Notes: generated by a model not told the origin, from the sequence alone. Numbered from the stretch's first letter, positions 7,329 through 16,287 are shown. The stretch is DNA of 64,000 nucleotides from Myxococcales bacterium (GCA_020633625.1 JACKDJ010000018.1:31437-95436), one strand, 5' to 3'. Numbers and translations: made by a program.

Positions 7329-9131
7329 ATGACGCCAGCGCCAGCGCGAAGTGCCCTCAGCGGCTCAGCCCCCAGCGGCTCAGCTGACACCGACTCAGCC
7401 CACCGGCGCACGGCGCACAGAGGCTCAGCCCCCCGGCGCGCGGCGGGCGTCTTCGCCGCTTCGGTGACCCTTGTCGCCTGGGGTTGCGGCACTGACACAG
7501 CGTCGCCGGCAGCCGACCTCGACGCCAGCGAGATCGCGACTGACGGGGGGAACGCCGGCGACCCGGACGCGTCCAGCGACGACGCGCCCACCGTCGGCGC
7601 GCCGACGTACCACGGGGGCATTCGAGCGCTGATCGAGCAGGAGTGCGTGTCCTGCCACACAACGGGCGGCGCCGCGCCGTTCCCGCTCGAGACCTGGGCC
7701 GACGTCGAGCCCCTGCGCGGCGCGCTCGTCGCCGTCGTCTCCAGCGGCTCCATGCCGCCGTGGACGCCCGCGACCGACTGCCGCGACATCGACGACGATC
7801 GCGCGCTCGACGCGGACGAGATCGCCCTGTTCACGGCCTGGCGCGACGCGGGATTCCCGGAGGGAGACCCGGCAGACTACGTCCCACCCGCTCCTCGTGG
7901 CGGGCGCGCGCTCGGAGAGCCCGACCTCGTCCTGGCGCCGACCGAAGCGTACACGCCGAACACGGCGCTCCCCGACGACTACCGCTGCCTGCTGCTCGAC
8001 CACACCTTCGACGAGCAGACGTTCTTCGTCGCGTCGGACGTCATCCCCGGCGAGCGCCGCGTGGTCCACCACGTCCTCTTCTACGTCGTGCCTCCCGACG
8101 ACGTTGCCGCCGTGGAGCGGCGCGACGCCGCCGACGCCGGACCGGGCTACACCTGCTTCGGCGGCACCGGTGGCAGCGGCGGCCCCATCGCCGGATGGGT
8201 CCCCGGCATGGTCGCGTCGCAGTACCCCGAGGGGGCTGCCGTCGTGATCGAGCCCGGATCGCGCGTCGTGATGCAGGTTCACTACAACACGCTGGCGCTG
8301 GAATCAGCAGAGGAGCCCCCGGCTGACACCACTCGGCTCGCGCTGTGGCTCCTGCCGGCCGGCCAACTCCCGACCTCCCGCGTCGACATCCTTGGCGTGC
8401 CGCAGTCCGACTTCCTGCTGCCGGCCGGCGAGCCTCGGGTCGAGGTCACCCGCGAGTTCACCATCCCGTGGTTCGCAGAGGTCATCGGCGTCGCGCCGCA
8501 CATGCACACGCTCGGCACCGAGATCCGCGGGCGCGTCGACCACCGAACCGGCGACTCGTCATGTTTGGTCGACATCCCCGCTTGGGACTTCAACTGGCAG
8601 CAGTTCTACCGCTTCACACCAGACGCGGTCGCGCAGGTCCGGCCGGGCGACAAGTTCCAGCTCGAGTGCGTCTACGACAACAGCGCGGAGCATCAGCCCA
8701 TCGTCAACGGCCGTCAGCTCGACCCCCGCGACGTCCGTTGGGGCGAGGGCACACTCGACGAGATGTGCCTCATGTACCTGATCGTGCGCACGCCCTTCGC
8801 CGTCGACGACGGGACGCTGTGTGGCGCGTACGACCGCTGCTACCGCGGCTGCGACGGCGGCGACGCGGACTGCTTCCTCGGCTGCCTCCCCTCGTCCGGC
8901 GAGGAGTGCGCGAGCTGCGTGCTCGATGCATACAACACGTGCGTCGCACGGGAGTGCCCTCGACCCGGGCTCGCGCTGCTCGACTGCCTGCGCGACTGTG
9001 ACGAAGACACGACGAGCTGTCTCGCCGGCGAGTGCCACGACGCGCTCGACGATGTGTACGCCTGCATCGACCCGATCGCGCGCGCCGGCGACTGCAACGC
9101 GGAGCTCGCCGCGTGCGAGCTCGAGTACTGA
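7329..9131 (+). CDS. Cytochrome c / copper type II monooxygenase-like lipoprotein
   Basis: 600 residues. After a Ser/Ala/Arg-rich N-terminus and lipobox VAWGC (Cys53) comes a short Asp-rich linker. A cytochrome c-like module follows, with CVSCH at 106-110 and a possible Met ligand in SGSMPPW. The main domain resembles the catalytic halves of peptidylglycine and dopamine hydroxylases: a His-His pair at 247-248 (VVHHVLFY), His318 (QVHYNT), His391-x-His393 (PHMHTLG) and Met479 (DEMCLMY), which together would bind two coppers. The C-terminal 110 residues are Cys-rich with about 18 cysteines. I infer a periplasmic copper oxygenase with its own electron-transfer heme; the substrate is unknown. The next gene starts inside its 3' end. 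Confidence 0.8.
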   Translation: MTPAPARSALSGSAPSGSADTDSAHRRTAHRGSAPRRAAGVFAASVTLVAWGCGTDTASPAADLDASEIATDGGNAGDPDASSDDAPTVGAPTYHGGIRALIEQECVSCHTTGGAAPFPLETWADVEPLRGALVAVVSSGSMPPWTPATDCRDIDDDRALDADEIALFTAWRDAGFPEGDPADYVPPAPRGGRALGEPDLVLAPTEAYTPNTALPDDYRCLLLDHTFDEQTFFVASDVIPGERRVVHHVLFYVVPPDDVAAVERRDAADAGPGYTCFGGTGGSGGPIAGWVPGMVASQYPEGAAVVIEPGSRVVMQVHYNTLALESAEEPPADTTRLALWLLPAGQLPTSRVDILGVPQSDFLLPAGEPRVEVTREFTIPWFAEVIGVAPHMHTLGTEIRGRVDHRTGDSSCLVDIPAWDFNWQQFYRFTPDAVAQVRPGDKFQLECVYDNSAEHQPIVNGRQLDPRDVRWGEGTLDEMCLMYLIVRTPFAVDDGTLCGAYDRCYRGCDGGDADCFLGCLPSSGEECASCVLDAYNTCVARECPRPGLALLDCLRDCDEDTTSCLAGECHDALDDVYACIDPIARAGDCNAELAACELEY

Positions 9132-10438
9132 CGGCGCGGGGCGCAGCCGCGCGCCTCGCCCTCTGCTTCGCCACCGGAGCGCCCGCCGCAGCGGCGGCAC
9201 ACGGGCCCGCCCCGTCCGCGCTCGAGGTGCTCTCGTTGCGGTCGGACGGCAGTCCCGGGATCGTTCGAACGAGCGTCGGGCTCGCCCTGCCCGCGGACCC
9301 GGGCCGGTGGAGCTATGGCTGCCCTTCGGCCCACGGGGGCGTCGCCGCCGCGCTCGCGGCCTCGACGCCCGACGGCGGCCGCGTCGCAGCGCTCGGCGGT
9401 GGGCGCGCCTACGTCTCCGACGACGGCGGCTGTAGCTTCGCCGAGGTCGAGCTCGCTGGCCGCTCCGCGCGCTCGGTGTTCGGCGCCGCCGGGCGGCTGT
9501 GGGTGGTCGCCACCGCGCCCCTGGATGCGGCGCTGCTCGAGCTGCTCCCCTCGGGGGCGGCGTCGGTCGCCGCGCTCTGGAGCCGCGACGCGACCGGCAC
9601 AAACGTGTTCACGCCCGACAGCGTCGCCGCACCCGGCGGCGGCGACGTCCTCGTCGTCGCAGGAGCGCGACGGGACGCCGCGCTCCTTTGGGCGCCGCTC
9701 TCGACGCCCGGCGACGCGCTCGCGTTCGATCCCGTCGCGCCCCTCCCGGCCACCGCCACGAGCGCAACACCACCGGAACACCTCTCTCTGCGCACGTCCG
9801 CCGTGAGTGCCGACTACTGGGTAGTGGTCACGGTGGCTGGGGAGCAGTCGCTCTGGGCGGTCGCGGACGGATCAGTGCGCGAGACCGGCATCACCGCAGA
9901 GGTGATCCTCGGGCCGGTCCGGGCCGACGACCGCTGGCTCGCGGCGGCCGACGGTGAGTGGTTGCAGATCGCACTCGACGGCAGCGCGGCGCCACTCGGC
10001 TCGACGAGCGCTGCGTGCCTCGACGAGGTCGGCGGTGGACTGTTCGCGTGCCAGATCGACCGCCTGATGCGACTCTCGGCCGCGGGCGCCGACGTGGCTG
10101 CGACGGCGGTGTTCGCGATGGACCAGCTCGATCCCCCCGACGCGAGCTGCGTTCCCGATGGCGTCGACGGGGAGCTGTGCCGCGCTGAGTGGCTGCACTT
10201 TGGCGTGGAGGCCGGCGCGATCGATCTCGCCGGCGACGCCGGGGTGGCGGGATCGCCGGGCGACGTGGGCACGGCTCCAGCCCCCCGATCCGGGAGCGGC
10301 TGCTGCGGAGCCCCGGCCGGAGGCGCACCGAGGTGGTGGCAGGCCACAGTCGCGTTGCTGCTCACAGTGCGACTGCGCCCACCACGCGTGCGGAGACGAC
10401 CGGCCGCTTGCGGTCGGCCCGCTGAGCACCGAAGGTAG
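9113..10438 (+). CDS. Secreted propeller-like protein with MYXO-CTERM-like tail
   Basis: 441 residues if the GTG at 9113 is used. That start overlaps the end of the copper oxygenase gene by 19 bases and gives a good signal peptide ending AAAAA before HGPAP; no ATG fits. Repeated segments such as YVSDDGGCSFAEV and RLWVVATAP resemble BNR/Asp-box or photosystem-stability-factor propeller blades. The C-terminus is SGCC, then a hydrophobic stretch (WWQATVALLLTV), then Arg-rich residues. This is the layout of a MYXO-CTERM sorting signal, although the hydrophobic part is short and the Cys is doubled. It is probably surface anchored. The function is unknown. The start codon and the sorting tail are the uncertain parts. 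Confidence 0.65.
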   Translation: MRARVLTARGAAARLALCFATGAPAAAAAHGPAPSALEVLSLRSDGSPGIVRTSVGLALPADPGRWSYGCPSAHGGVAAALAASTPDGGRVAALGGGRAYVSDDGGCSFAEVELAGRSARSVFGAAGRLWVVATAPLDAALLELLPSGAASVAALWSRDATGTNVFTPDSVAAPGGGDVLVVAGARRDAALLWAPLSTPGDALAFDPVAPLPATATSATPPEHLSLRTSAVSADYWVVVTVAGEQSLWAVADGSVRETGITAEVILGPVRADDRWLAAADGEWLQIALDGSAAPLGSTSAACLDEVGGGLFACQIDRLMRLSAAGADVAATAVFAMDQLDPPDASCVPDGVDGELCRAEWLHFGVEAGAIDLAGDAGVAGSPGDVGTAPAPRSGSGCCGAPAGGAPRWWQATVALLLTVRLRPPRVRRRPAACGRPAEHRR

Positions 10439-10541
10439 CACCGCGTTCGAGCGTGCGAGTCCGCGATGCGGCGCCGCATCTCTGGAGTGGCGAGGTTCTT
10501 GCTCTGCTCTTCCCCGCTCCGCCCCCCTGCCCAGGCACAAG

Positions 10542-11999
10542 ATGCGCTCGTCTACCGTAGTGATGGTCATGGCCGGCGGCCGCGGCTCCCGTCTGGCTCC
10601 GCTCACGTGCCACCGTGCGAAGCCGGCGGTCCCGATCGGGGGGCGCTATCGGATCATCGACTTCGTCCTCTCGAACGTCGTGAACTCGGGCTACGATCGC
10701 ATCTACGTGCTGACGCAGTACATGGCGAGCAGCCTCATCCACCACCTCTCGCGCGTGTGGACGATCAGCGGACCGACGCAGGGCTTCATCGAGGTGGTCC
10801 CCGCCCAGATGCGCCTCGGCGCGGACTGGTACCGCGGCACGGCCGACAGCGTGTACCAGAACCTGAATCTCATCGCCGACCACCGCGCCGAGAACGTCGC
10901 GATCTTCGGCGGCGACCACGTCTACATCATGGACATCGCTCGGATGGAGGCGTTCCACCGCGACTCCGAGGCCGAGCTCACGATCGCTGCGGTCCCTGTC
11001 CCCGCCTCCGAGGCGTCGCAGTTCGGCGTCCTCGAGGTCGACTCGAGCGGGCGAGTGCTCGGGTTCCAGGAGAAGTCGGAGACACCGCGCGAGCTGCCGG
11101 GTCGGCCCGGGTGGTGTCTCGCCAGCATGGGGAACTACTTCTTCCAAACCAACGTCCTCATCGACCGCCTGAACGCCGACGCCGCGCGCGACGACTCCAG
11201 CCACGACTTCGGCAAGGACGTCATCCCCGCGATGGTCTGGGAAGGGCGGCGCGTGTTTGCATATGACTTCGGCGAGAACCGCGTCCCGGGACAGGACCCG
11301 AACCGCCCGCCGTACTGGCGCGACGTCGGCACCATCGACAGCTACTTCGCGGTCAACATGGACATGCGCGACCAGCTCCCGCCCGTCGACATGTACAACC
11401 GCGCGTGGCCGCTACGCACCGCGCGACGCAACTACCCGCCCGCGCGCTTCAACTCCACCGCCCGCGGCGCCGTCGAGATCGTCGACACGCAGGTGTGCGA
11501 GGGCTCCATCGTCTCGGGTGCGAGCCTGCACTCCGTCTCGCTTGGCTACGACTGTATGGTTCACGACGGCGCGGCGCTCGCCGAGTGTGTGATCCTCAGC
11601 GGCTGCAACGTCGGGGCCGGCGCGCGCCTCCGACGCGTCCTCCTCGACAAGAACTGCAGCGTCGAGCCCGGCGCCGTCATCGGGCTCGACCCCGACGCCG
11701 ACCGCGCACGGTTCCCGTTCGTCAGCGACGACGGGATCGTCGTCCTTCCCAAGGGAACACACGTCCCCCGCCGCGGTCCCGTCGAGCTCGCCGGCGACAT
11801 CGCCGCGCTCGTCAGCCAGGATCCCGTCAGCCAGTCCATGCTGTCGGGCCGGGTCGAGGCGTTCGTCGCCGGACAGCGCGGCCGACACAGCTTCGAGTCC
11901 GTCGGCCCCCGATTCGAGCGCTTTCGGCGCCTCCCCGAGGCGACCGGCGACAACCCGACGCCCGACTCGCGCGGCCCGTGGAAGCTCTGGACCGCTTGA
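10542..11999 (+). CDS. glgC: Glucose-1-phosphate adenylyltransferase (ADP-glucose pyrophosphorylase)
   Basis: 485 residues from the ATG at 10542, set by the N-terminal nucleotide-binding motif AGGRGSRLAPLT. The enzyme makes ADP-glucose from ATP and glucose-1-phosphate, the committed step of glycogen synthesis. Also seen are RAKPAVPIGGRYRIIDF, GTADSVYQN, the metal-site FGGDHVY, EKSETPRELPG and a C-terminal left-handed beta-helix (GYDCMVHDGAAL and similar hexapeptides). About 50 residues at the C-terminus exceed the usual length of about 420-430. The frame is open further upstream but lacks similarity there. Its stop overlaps the start of glgA, indicating translational coupling. Confidence 0.96.
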   Translation: MRSSTVVMVMAGGRGSRLAPLTCHRAKPAVPIGGRYRIIDFVLSNVVNSGYDRIYVLTQYMASSLIHHLSRVWTISGPTQGFIEVVPAQMRLGADWYRGTADSVYQNLNLIADHRAENVAIFGGDHVYIMDIARMEAFHRDSEAELTIAAVPVPASEASQFGVLEVDSSGRVLGFQEKSETPRELPGRPGWCLASMGNYFFQTNVLIDRLNADAARDDSSHDFGKDVIPAMVWEGRRVFAYDFGENRVPGQDPNRPPYWRDVGTIDSYFAVNMDMRDQLPPVDMYNRAWPLRTARRNYPPARFNSTARGAVEIVDTQVCEGSIVSGASLHSVSLGYDCMVHDGAALAECVILSGCNVGAGARLRRVLLDKNCSVEPGAVIGLDPDADRARFPFVSDDGIVVLPKGTHVPRRGPVELAGDIAALVSQDPVSQSMLSGRVEAFVAGQRGRHSFESVGPRFERFRRLPEATGDNPTPDSRGPWKLWTA

Positions 12000-13513
12000 C
12001 CGCCGTCGCCCCGCTCAAGGTCCTCTTCGTCTCTGCCGAAGCCGCGCCCTGGTGCGGAACCGGCGGGCTCGGTGACGTCGTCGGCGCCCTGCCCGACGCG
12101 CTCGTCTCTGCCGGCGCCACCCCCGTCGAGGTCGCCGTCGTCTGCCCGCTGTACCGTGACGTGCGGCGACGCGCGGCGGCCCGCGGGGCGCGATTCCAGC
12201 ACGTGACGGACCTCCCGGCGGGGCCTGGCGCGATCCCTGCCACGCGCGTCGTCCGCGTCGAAGGCGCCAGCACGAACGTGCAGTTCTGCTTCGTCGATTG
12301 TCCACCGCTGTATGACCGCGAGGGGCTCTACGACGACCCGCGCGGGTGGACACACGGCGACAACGTCGAGCGGTTCGCCACGCTCTGCTTCGCCGCCCTC
12401 GCCGCCAGCCCAGGCTTGCTCGGCGGCGCTCCAGACGTCGTCCACGCGCACGATTGGCACGCGGCGCTCGCGATCGCCTACGCGCGCCGCCAGCTCGCCG
12501 CGGACTTCGCCGCCGCCGCGACCGTGCTCACCATCCACAACGGTGGATACCAAGGCGAGTTCGATCCCGCGGTCGCTCCTCGCGTCGGGCTGGAGTGGGG
12601 AGACGTCGTCTTCTCCCGCTTCGAACACTTCGGACGGTTGAACCTGCTCAAGGGCGGCATCGCCCTCGCTGACGCCATCACCACCGTCAGCCCCACGCAT
12701 GCGCAGGAGCTCCAACGCGACGAGCTCGGCCACGGCCTCGCGCCGCATATGCGCTTCCACAGCGCGCGACTCTCCGGGATCGTCAACGGCATCGACACCC
12801 ACGCGTGGGACCCCGCGCACGACCCCGCGATCGCCGCGCGATACGACCGACCAGACGCTGCGGGCAAACGGGAGTGCCGCGCCGCGCTCGCCAACGAGCT
12901 TGGGCTCGACGTCGAAGACCAAACACCCGTGATCGGGGTGGTGGCTCGCCTCGCCGAACAGAAGGGACTGGACGTACTCGCAGACGCCATCGGCGCCGCG
13001 GTCGACCGAGGCGCGCGCGTCGCGCTCCTCGGTGCCGGCGACCCATGGCTCGCAGCTCGATGGCGGGCGCTCGCAGCGGCGAGTCCCGGGCGAATCGCCG
13101 TGCGGATCGGATTCGACCTCGGGCTCGCCCACCGCATCGAGGCTGGCGCCGACATGTTCGCGATGCCGTCGCGGTACGAGCCTTGCGGGCTCAACCAGCT
13201 CTACTCCATGCGCTACGGCACGGTCCCGATCGTCCACGGCGTCGGAGGGCTGGCAGACACGGTCGTCGACGAGGGCGAGGGCGCGCACGCGACTGGTTTC
13301 GTGTTCCGTCCGCTGGGCGTCGAGACCCTCGGCGCGGCGCTCGCGCGCGCGCTGGATGTGTACCGCGACCGACCCGCACGATGGCTCGAGCTCGCCGCAA
13401 ACGGAATGGCGCGGGACTCGTCGTGGGCGCCCGGCGCCTCGGCATATCTGGACGTCTACGCCACGGCTCGTGCCCGTGCCCGCACGCTTCCGGCCCAGCC
13501 GCTCGCAGGGTAG
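11996..13513 (+). CDS. glgA: Glycogen synthase (ADP-glucose type, GT5)
   Basis: 505 residues from a TTG at 11996 that overlaps the glgC TGA (TTGA). A GTG at 11978 is the alternative start. GT5 features include the N-terminal SAEAAPW and TGGLGDVVGALP, HAHDWHAAL, TIHNGGYQGEF, GIVNGIDTHAWDP, and the C-terminal SRYEPCGLNQLYSMRYG donor site. It would extend glycogen chains from the ADP-glucose made by GlgC. One oddity: the near-invariant Lys of the KxGG motif that contacts ADP-glucose reads Gly here (CGTGGLGD; codons tgc gga acc ggc). The rest of the fold looks intact. No branching or debranching gene is in the window. Confidence 0.95.
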   Translation: MTAVAPLKVLFVSAEAAPWCGTGGLGDVVGALPDALVSAGATPVEVAVVCPLYRDVRRRAAARGARFQHVTDLPAGPGAIPATRVVRVEGASTNVQFCFVDCPPLYDREGLYDDPRGWTHGDNVERFATLCFAALAASPGLLGGAPDVVHAHDWHAALAIAYARRQLAADFAAAATVLTIHNGGYQGEFDPAVAPRVGLEWGDVVFSRFEHFGRLNLLKGGIALADAITTVSPTHAQELQRDELGHGLAPHMRFHSARLSGIVNGIDTHAWDPAHDPAIAARYDRPDAAGKRECRAALANELGLDVEDQTPVIGVVARLAEQKGLDVLADAIGAAVDRGARVALLGAGDPWLAARWRALAAASPGRIAVRIGFDLGLAHRIEAGADMFAMPSRYEPCGLNQLYSMRYGTVPIVHGVGGLADTVVDEGEGAHATGFVFRPLGVETLGAALARALDVYRDRPARWLELAANGMARDSSWAPGASAYLDVYATARARARTLPAQPLAG

Positions 13514-13559
13514 GCTCCCGGGGGTCCCGACCTCGCAGCTATAGACGCCTAGCCTCTCG

Positions 13560-14063
13560 ATGACCGACCCACCCGACTATGCCGGCCCCTTCACGATCTG
13601 GGTCGACGGCGACGGCCTCCCCGGCGCGGTGCGCGAGGTGGTGGTGCGCGCCGCCGCGGCGCGCCGCCTACGTGTCGTCATCGTCGCGAACCGCTACGTC
13701 GAGCCGCCGCCGACGCTGTTCGTCGAGGGCGTGGTCGTCGGCGCGGGACCTGACGTCGCCGACACCTACATCGTCGAGCACGCCGTCGCCGGCGACCTCG
13801 TCATCTCGGACGACGTGCCCCTCGCAGCACGGGCCGTCGAGGTTGGCGCCGACGTCCTCCAGTTCCGCGGTCGTCTGCTCGACCGTCAGAACGTGCGCGA
13901 GGCGCTGTCGATCCGGAACTTCGGCGCCGAGCTCCGTGACATGGGGATCGAGACGCAGGGGCCGTCCGGATGGCGGCCGAAGGACCGCCAGGCGTTCAGC
14001 AACGGGCTCGACAAGTGGGTGTCGCGCGCGCTCGCGCGCCGCAGGCCGACCCCGGCGCCGTAG
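13560..14063 (+). CDS. YaiI/YqxD family protein (UPF0178, DUF188)
   Basis: 167 residues. This small NYN/PIN-like family is widespread and has no firmly known role. Visible hallmarks are FTIWVDGDGLPGAVREVV at the start (usually xVDADACPV), VVIVANRY, the DVADTYIVEH acidic site, GDLVISDDVPLAARAVE, and the terminal DRQAFSNGLDKW. The acidic residues resemble those of PIN-fold nucleases, which suggests RNA binding or cleavage, but this is unproven. It is a single gene after glgA, converging on the pseudouridine synthase gene with 8 bases between them. Confidence 0.92.
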   Translation: MTDPPDYAGPFTIWVDGDGLPGAVREVVVRAAAARRLRVVIVANRYVEPPPTLFVEGVVVGAGPDVADTYIVEHAVAGDLVISDDVPLAARAVEVGADVLQFRGRLLDRQNVREALSIRNFGAELRDMGIETQGPSGWRPKDRQAFSNGLDKWVSRALARRRPTPAP

Positions 14064-14071
14064 TCACGGAG

Positions 14072-14992
14072 TCAGCGGCGGCGCGGCGGGCGCTCGGGGC
14101 GCGGCGCCCTCCGCCTCGGAGCCCGCGGCGGAGCGTCGGGTGCGCCGAGCACCTCGAACTCGCGCGGCATCGCGGACTCGAACGTCAGCGGCGTCCCGTC
14201 GACGGGGGACGGGATCGTAAGGCGATGCGCGTGCAGCGCGAGCCGACCACGCCCGTCGCCGTAGCGCTCGTCGCCGACCACCGGGTAGCCGATGCTCGCG
14301 AGGTGCGCGCGGATCTGATGCTGGCGCCCCGTGAACGTCCGCACGAGCAGCAGCGATCGGCCCGGTCGGGTCCAGAGGGTCTCGTACGATGTCACCGCCG
14401 GGAGCGCGTCCGGGTGCTCTCCCACAAGCGCCCGAAAGCCGCGATCGTCCATGCGAAGCGGTCGGTCGATCGTTCGGCTCTCCGGTCGCGGACGGCCGAC
14501 GACGACGGCCAGGTAGACCTTCTCGACCTCTGGCCACGAGGCGATGACGGCCGCGCGCGCCGCCGCCGTTGTCGCGAAGAGCAGCACACCCGACGTGTCG
14601 CGGTCGAGCCGGTGTACGGGCCACAGATCCACGCCGGCTGGCCGAATCTGCTCCATCTGTCGTCGCAGGATCGCGCTCGCGTGCTGGACCGTGTCGCTCG
14701 GGGTCCCGACCGACAGGAGGCCCGGGGGCTTGTCGATCGCGATGAGTCCGTTCTCCGCGTACAGGATGCGCAGAGGTCCGTCAGCGACGATCGGCCGCTC
14801 GGGCATCGCCACCACCTCCACTCTGTCGCCGAGCGACAGCGGGTGGTCGTGTCGTGTCACCCGCTCGCCGTTGACGACGACGCAGCCGGCTTGAAGTCGC
14901 TGTTTGATAGCGGTGCGACGCCAACCGGGGAGGTGCTCGACCAAGTACGCGAGCAGCGCGGCGGGCTCCTGGACTGTGAGGCGCTCTGTCAT
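14072..14992 (-). CDS. RluA-family RNA pseudouridine synthase
   Basis: 306 residues. It would isomerise specific uridines to pseudouridine in rRNA or tRNA. The N-terminal 75 residues resemble an S4-like RNA-binding domain (LPGWRRTAIKQRLQAGCVVVNG). The catalytic motif HRLDRDTSG contains the Asp nucleophile, and FTGRQHQIRAHLASIG and VVGDERYG are the other RluA blocks. The tail is Arg/Pro-rich (APRRRAPRPERPPRRR), probably a disordered RNA-binding extension. The target site cannot be read from the sequence. It is divergent from the Cys-rich lipoprotein gene at 15112. Confidence 0.93.
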   Translation of the reverse strand: MTERLTVQEPAALLAYLVEHLPGWRRTAIKQRLQAGCVVVNGERVTRHDHPLSLGDRVEVVAMPERPIVADGPLRILYAENGLIAIDKPPGLLSVGTPSDTVQHASAILRRQMEQIRPAGVDLWPVHRLDRDTSGVLLFATTAAARAAVIASWPEVEKVYLAVVVGRPRPESRTIDRPLRMDDRGFRALVGEHPDALPAVTSYETLWTRPGRSLLLVRTFTGRQHQIRAHLASIGYPVVGDERYGDGRGRLALHAHRLTIPSPVDGTPLTFESAMPREFEVLGAPDAPPRAPRRRAPRPERPPRRR

Positions 14993-15111
14993 GCGCGGCG
15001 CAGTAGCCCAGAGGGGCCCGCATGTCAGCCCAACTGCGTCTGGGCGCCTCCCTTGCCGGCCGTGCGCCGCCGCGATACTGTTGAACTCCCCTCGATTTCA
15101 CCGGTACCACG

Positions 15112-16164
15112 ATGATCCGGCACTCGCTCGCGCTCGCTCTCGCCACCGTCGTCGCCGCCGCTCACATCGCCGCGTGCAGCGACGACCCGACTCCGTTCCC
15201 CGGCACGCAGGACGTCGCCGCCGACGCCTCGACCGACGTCGCACAGGACACCGCGAGCGGCGACGACACCGCGGAAGGCGAACCCGACACAGTGGTGGCT
15301 CCCGACGTGGACGATGACGCCGCCGACACCGACGATGCCGACGAGACGAGCACGGAGGACCCCGCCCCCACCGACGCGGCAGAAGTCGATGAAGACACGG
15401 CGCCTGTGCTGTCCTGTGCGGACCGGTGCGGCGCCGAGTACGACCCCGAAGCCGCGTGTCAGTGCAACGATCAGTGCTTCCGGTTCGGAAACTGCTGCCC
15501 CGACGCGTGCGACGTCTGCGCCGCAGAGGTTCTCCCGGGCTGCGACCCGGCGAACCTGAGCTGCTCCGGGCGCTGCGACGTCGAGTTCGACCCGTCGCTC
15601 CCGTGCCAGTGCAACGACGTCTGCGCGGACCACGACAACTGCTGCGACGACTACGACGCGGCGTGCGGCTGCGCGCCTCAGTGCGACGGACGGTCCTGCG
15701 GCGACGATGGCTGCGGCGGGACCTGCGGCACCTGCGAGGCCGGTGACTGCGTCGACGGGACCTGCGTCGTCGAGTGCGTGCCCGAGTGCGCCGGCTGGCA
15801 GAGCTGCAGCTCCAGCGGCTCGTGCGTCGCGCGGAGCTGCGCGTCACAGGGGCAGTGCCCCGGAGGTTACTGTTTCCAGGGCACCTGCCGCGGCGACGGC
15901 ACCTGCGCCTCTCGCTGCGCGGCCGTGTACGGCGCCAGCCACAGCTGGTCGTGCATCAACGAGGGCTACTGCCAGATCGCCGACTGCGGCAACGGGTCCG
16001 ACTGCGGGGCCTCGGTCGACTGCGTGTCCGAGAGCGAGCACAACACGCGAGGCCCCGGAGGGGCGGGCCTGTTCGATCGCACTTGCGTCCCCGCACGCAG
16101 CAGCCCGTGTGGCGGCACGTGCAACGGGCTCTGCTCGGCGGCGAGCGGGCGCTGCTCGGGGTAG
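15112..16164 (+). CDS. Lipoprotein with two somatomedin-B-like domains
   Basis: 350 residues. The signal ends with lipobox HIAAC (Cys22), followed by an Asp/Thr-rich linker to about residue 95. Two copies of a small Cys knot follow, at about 102-136 and 151-186, each with the pattern C-x3-C-x8-9-CQCND-x-C-x5-CC, typical of somatomedin B domains as in vitronectin. The rest is also Cys-rich (CGDDGCGGTCGTC, then CPGGYCFQGTC), giving over 50 cysteines in total. No catalytic residues are evident. It is probably a disulfide-stabilised surface protein that binds other proteins or matrix. It lies upstream of another secreted lipoprotein but with its own intergenic gap. Confidence 0.8.
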   Translation: MIRHSLALALATVVAAAHIAACSDDPTPFPGTQDVAADASTDVAQDTASGDDTAEGEPDTVVAPDVDDDAADTDDADETSTEDPAPTDAAEVDEDTAPVLSCADRCGAEYDPEAACQCNDQCFRFGNCCPDACDVCAAEVLPGCDPANLSCSGRCDVEFDPSLPCQCNDVCADHDNCCDDYDAACGCAPQCDGRSCGDDGCGGTCGTCEAGDCVDGTCVVECVPECAGWQSCSSSGSCVARSCASQGQCPGGYCFQGTCRGDGTCASRCAAVYGASHSWSCINEGYCQIADCGNGSDCGASVDCVSESEHNTRGPGGAGLFDRTCVPARSSPCGGTCNGLCSAASGRCSG

Positions 16165-16196
16165 CCGGCCCGCGCGGGGAACGTTCGGCTGGATTT

Positions 16197-16212
16197 CAGC
16201 ACGAATATGCTG
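16197..16212. promoter_or_regulatory. Short inverted repeat in AT-rich leader of the multiheme gene
   Basis: CAGCA, a six-base spacer CGAATA, then TGCTG, inside an unusually AT-rich patch for this genome, about 75 bases before the multiheme lipoprotein gene. TGTAAT at 16211 could serve as a -10 element. This is a weak candidate promoter or operator from inspection only. Confidence 0.25.
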
Positions 16213-16287
16213 TAATCAGCGCGCACGCTGGCGTTGTCGGCGTCACGGGTTGCGCCGTTCTAGCCCGGCCCCCGCTCACCGAGGCCC

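Noticed and set aside
7355..7445. GGCTCAGC repeats as a CRISPR or regulatory array
   Set aside because: Spacing is irregular, the units are very short and they lie in frame in a coding sequence.
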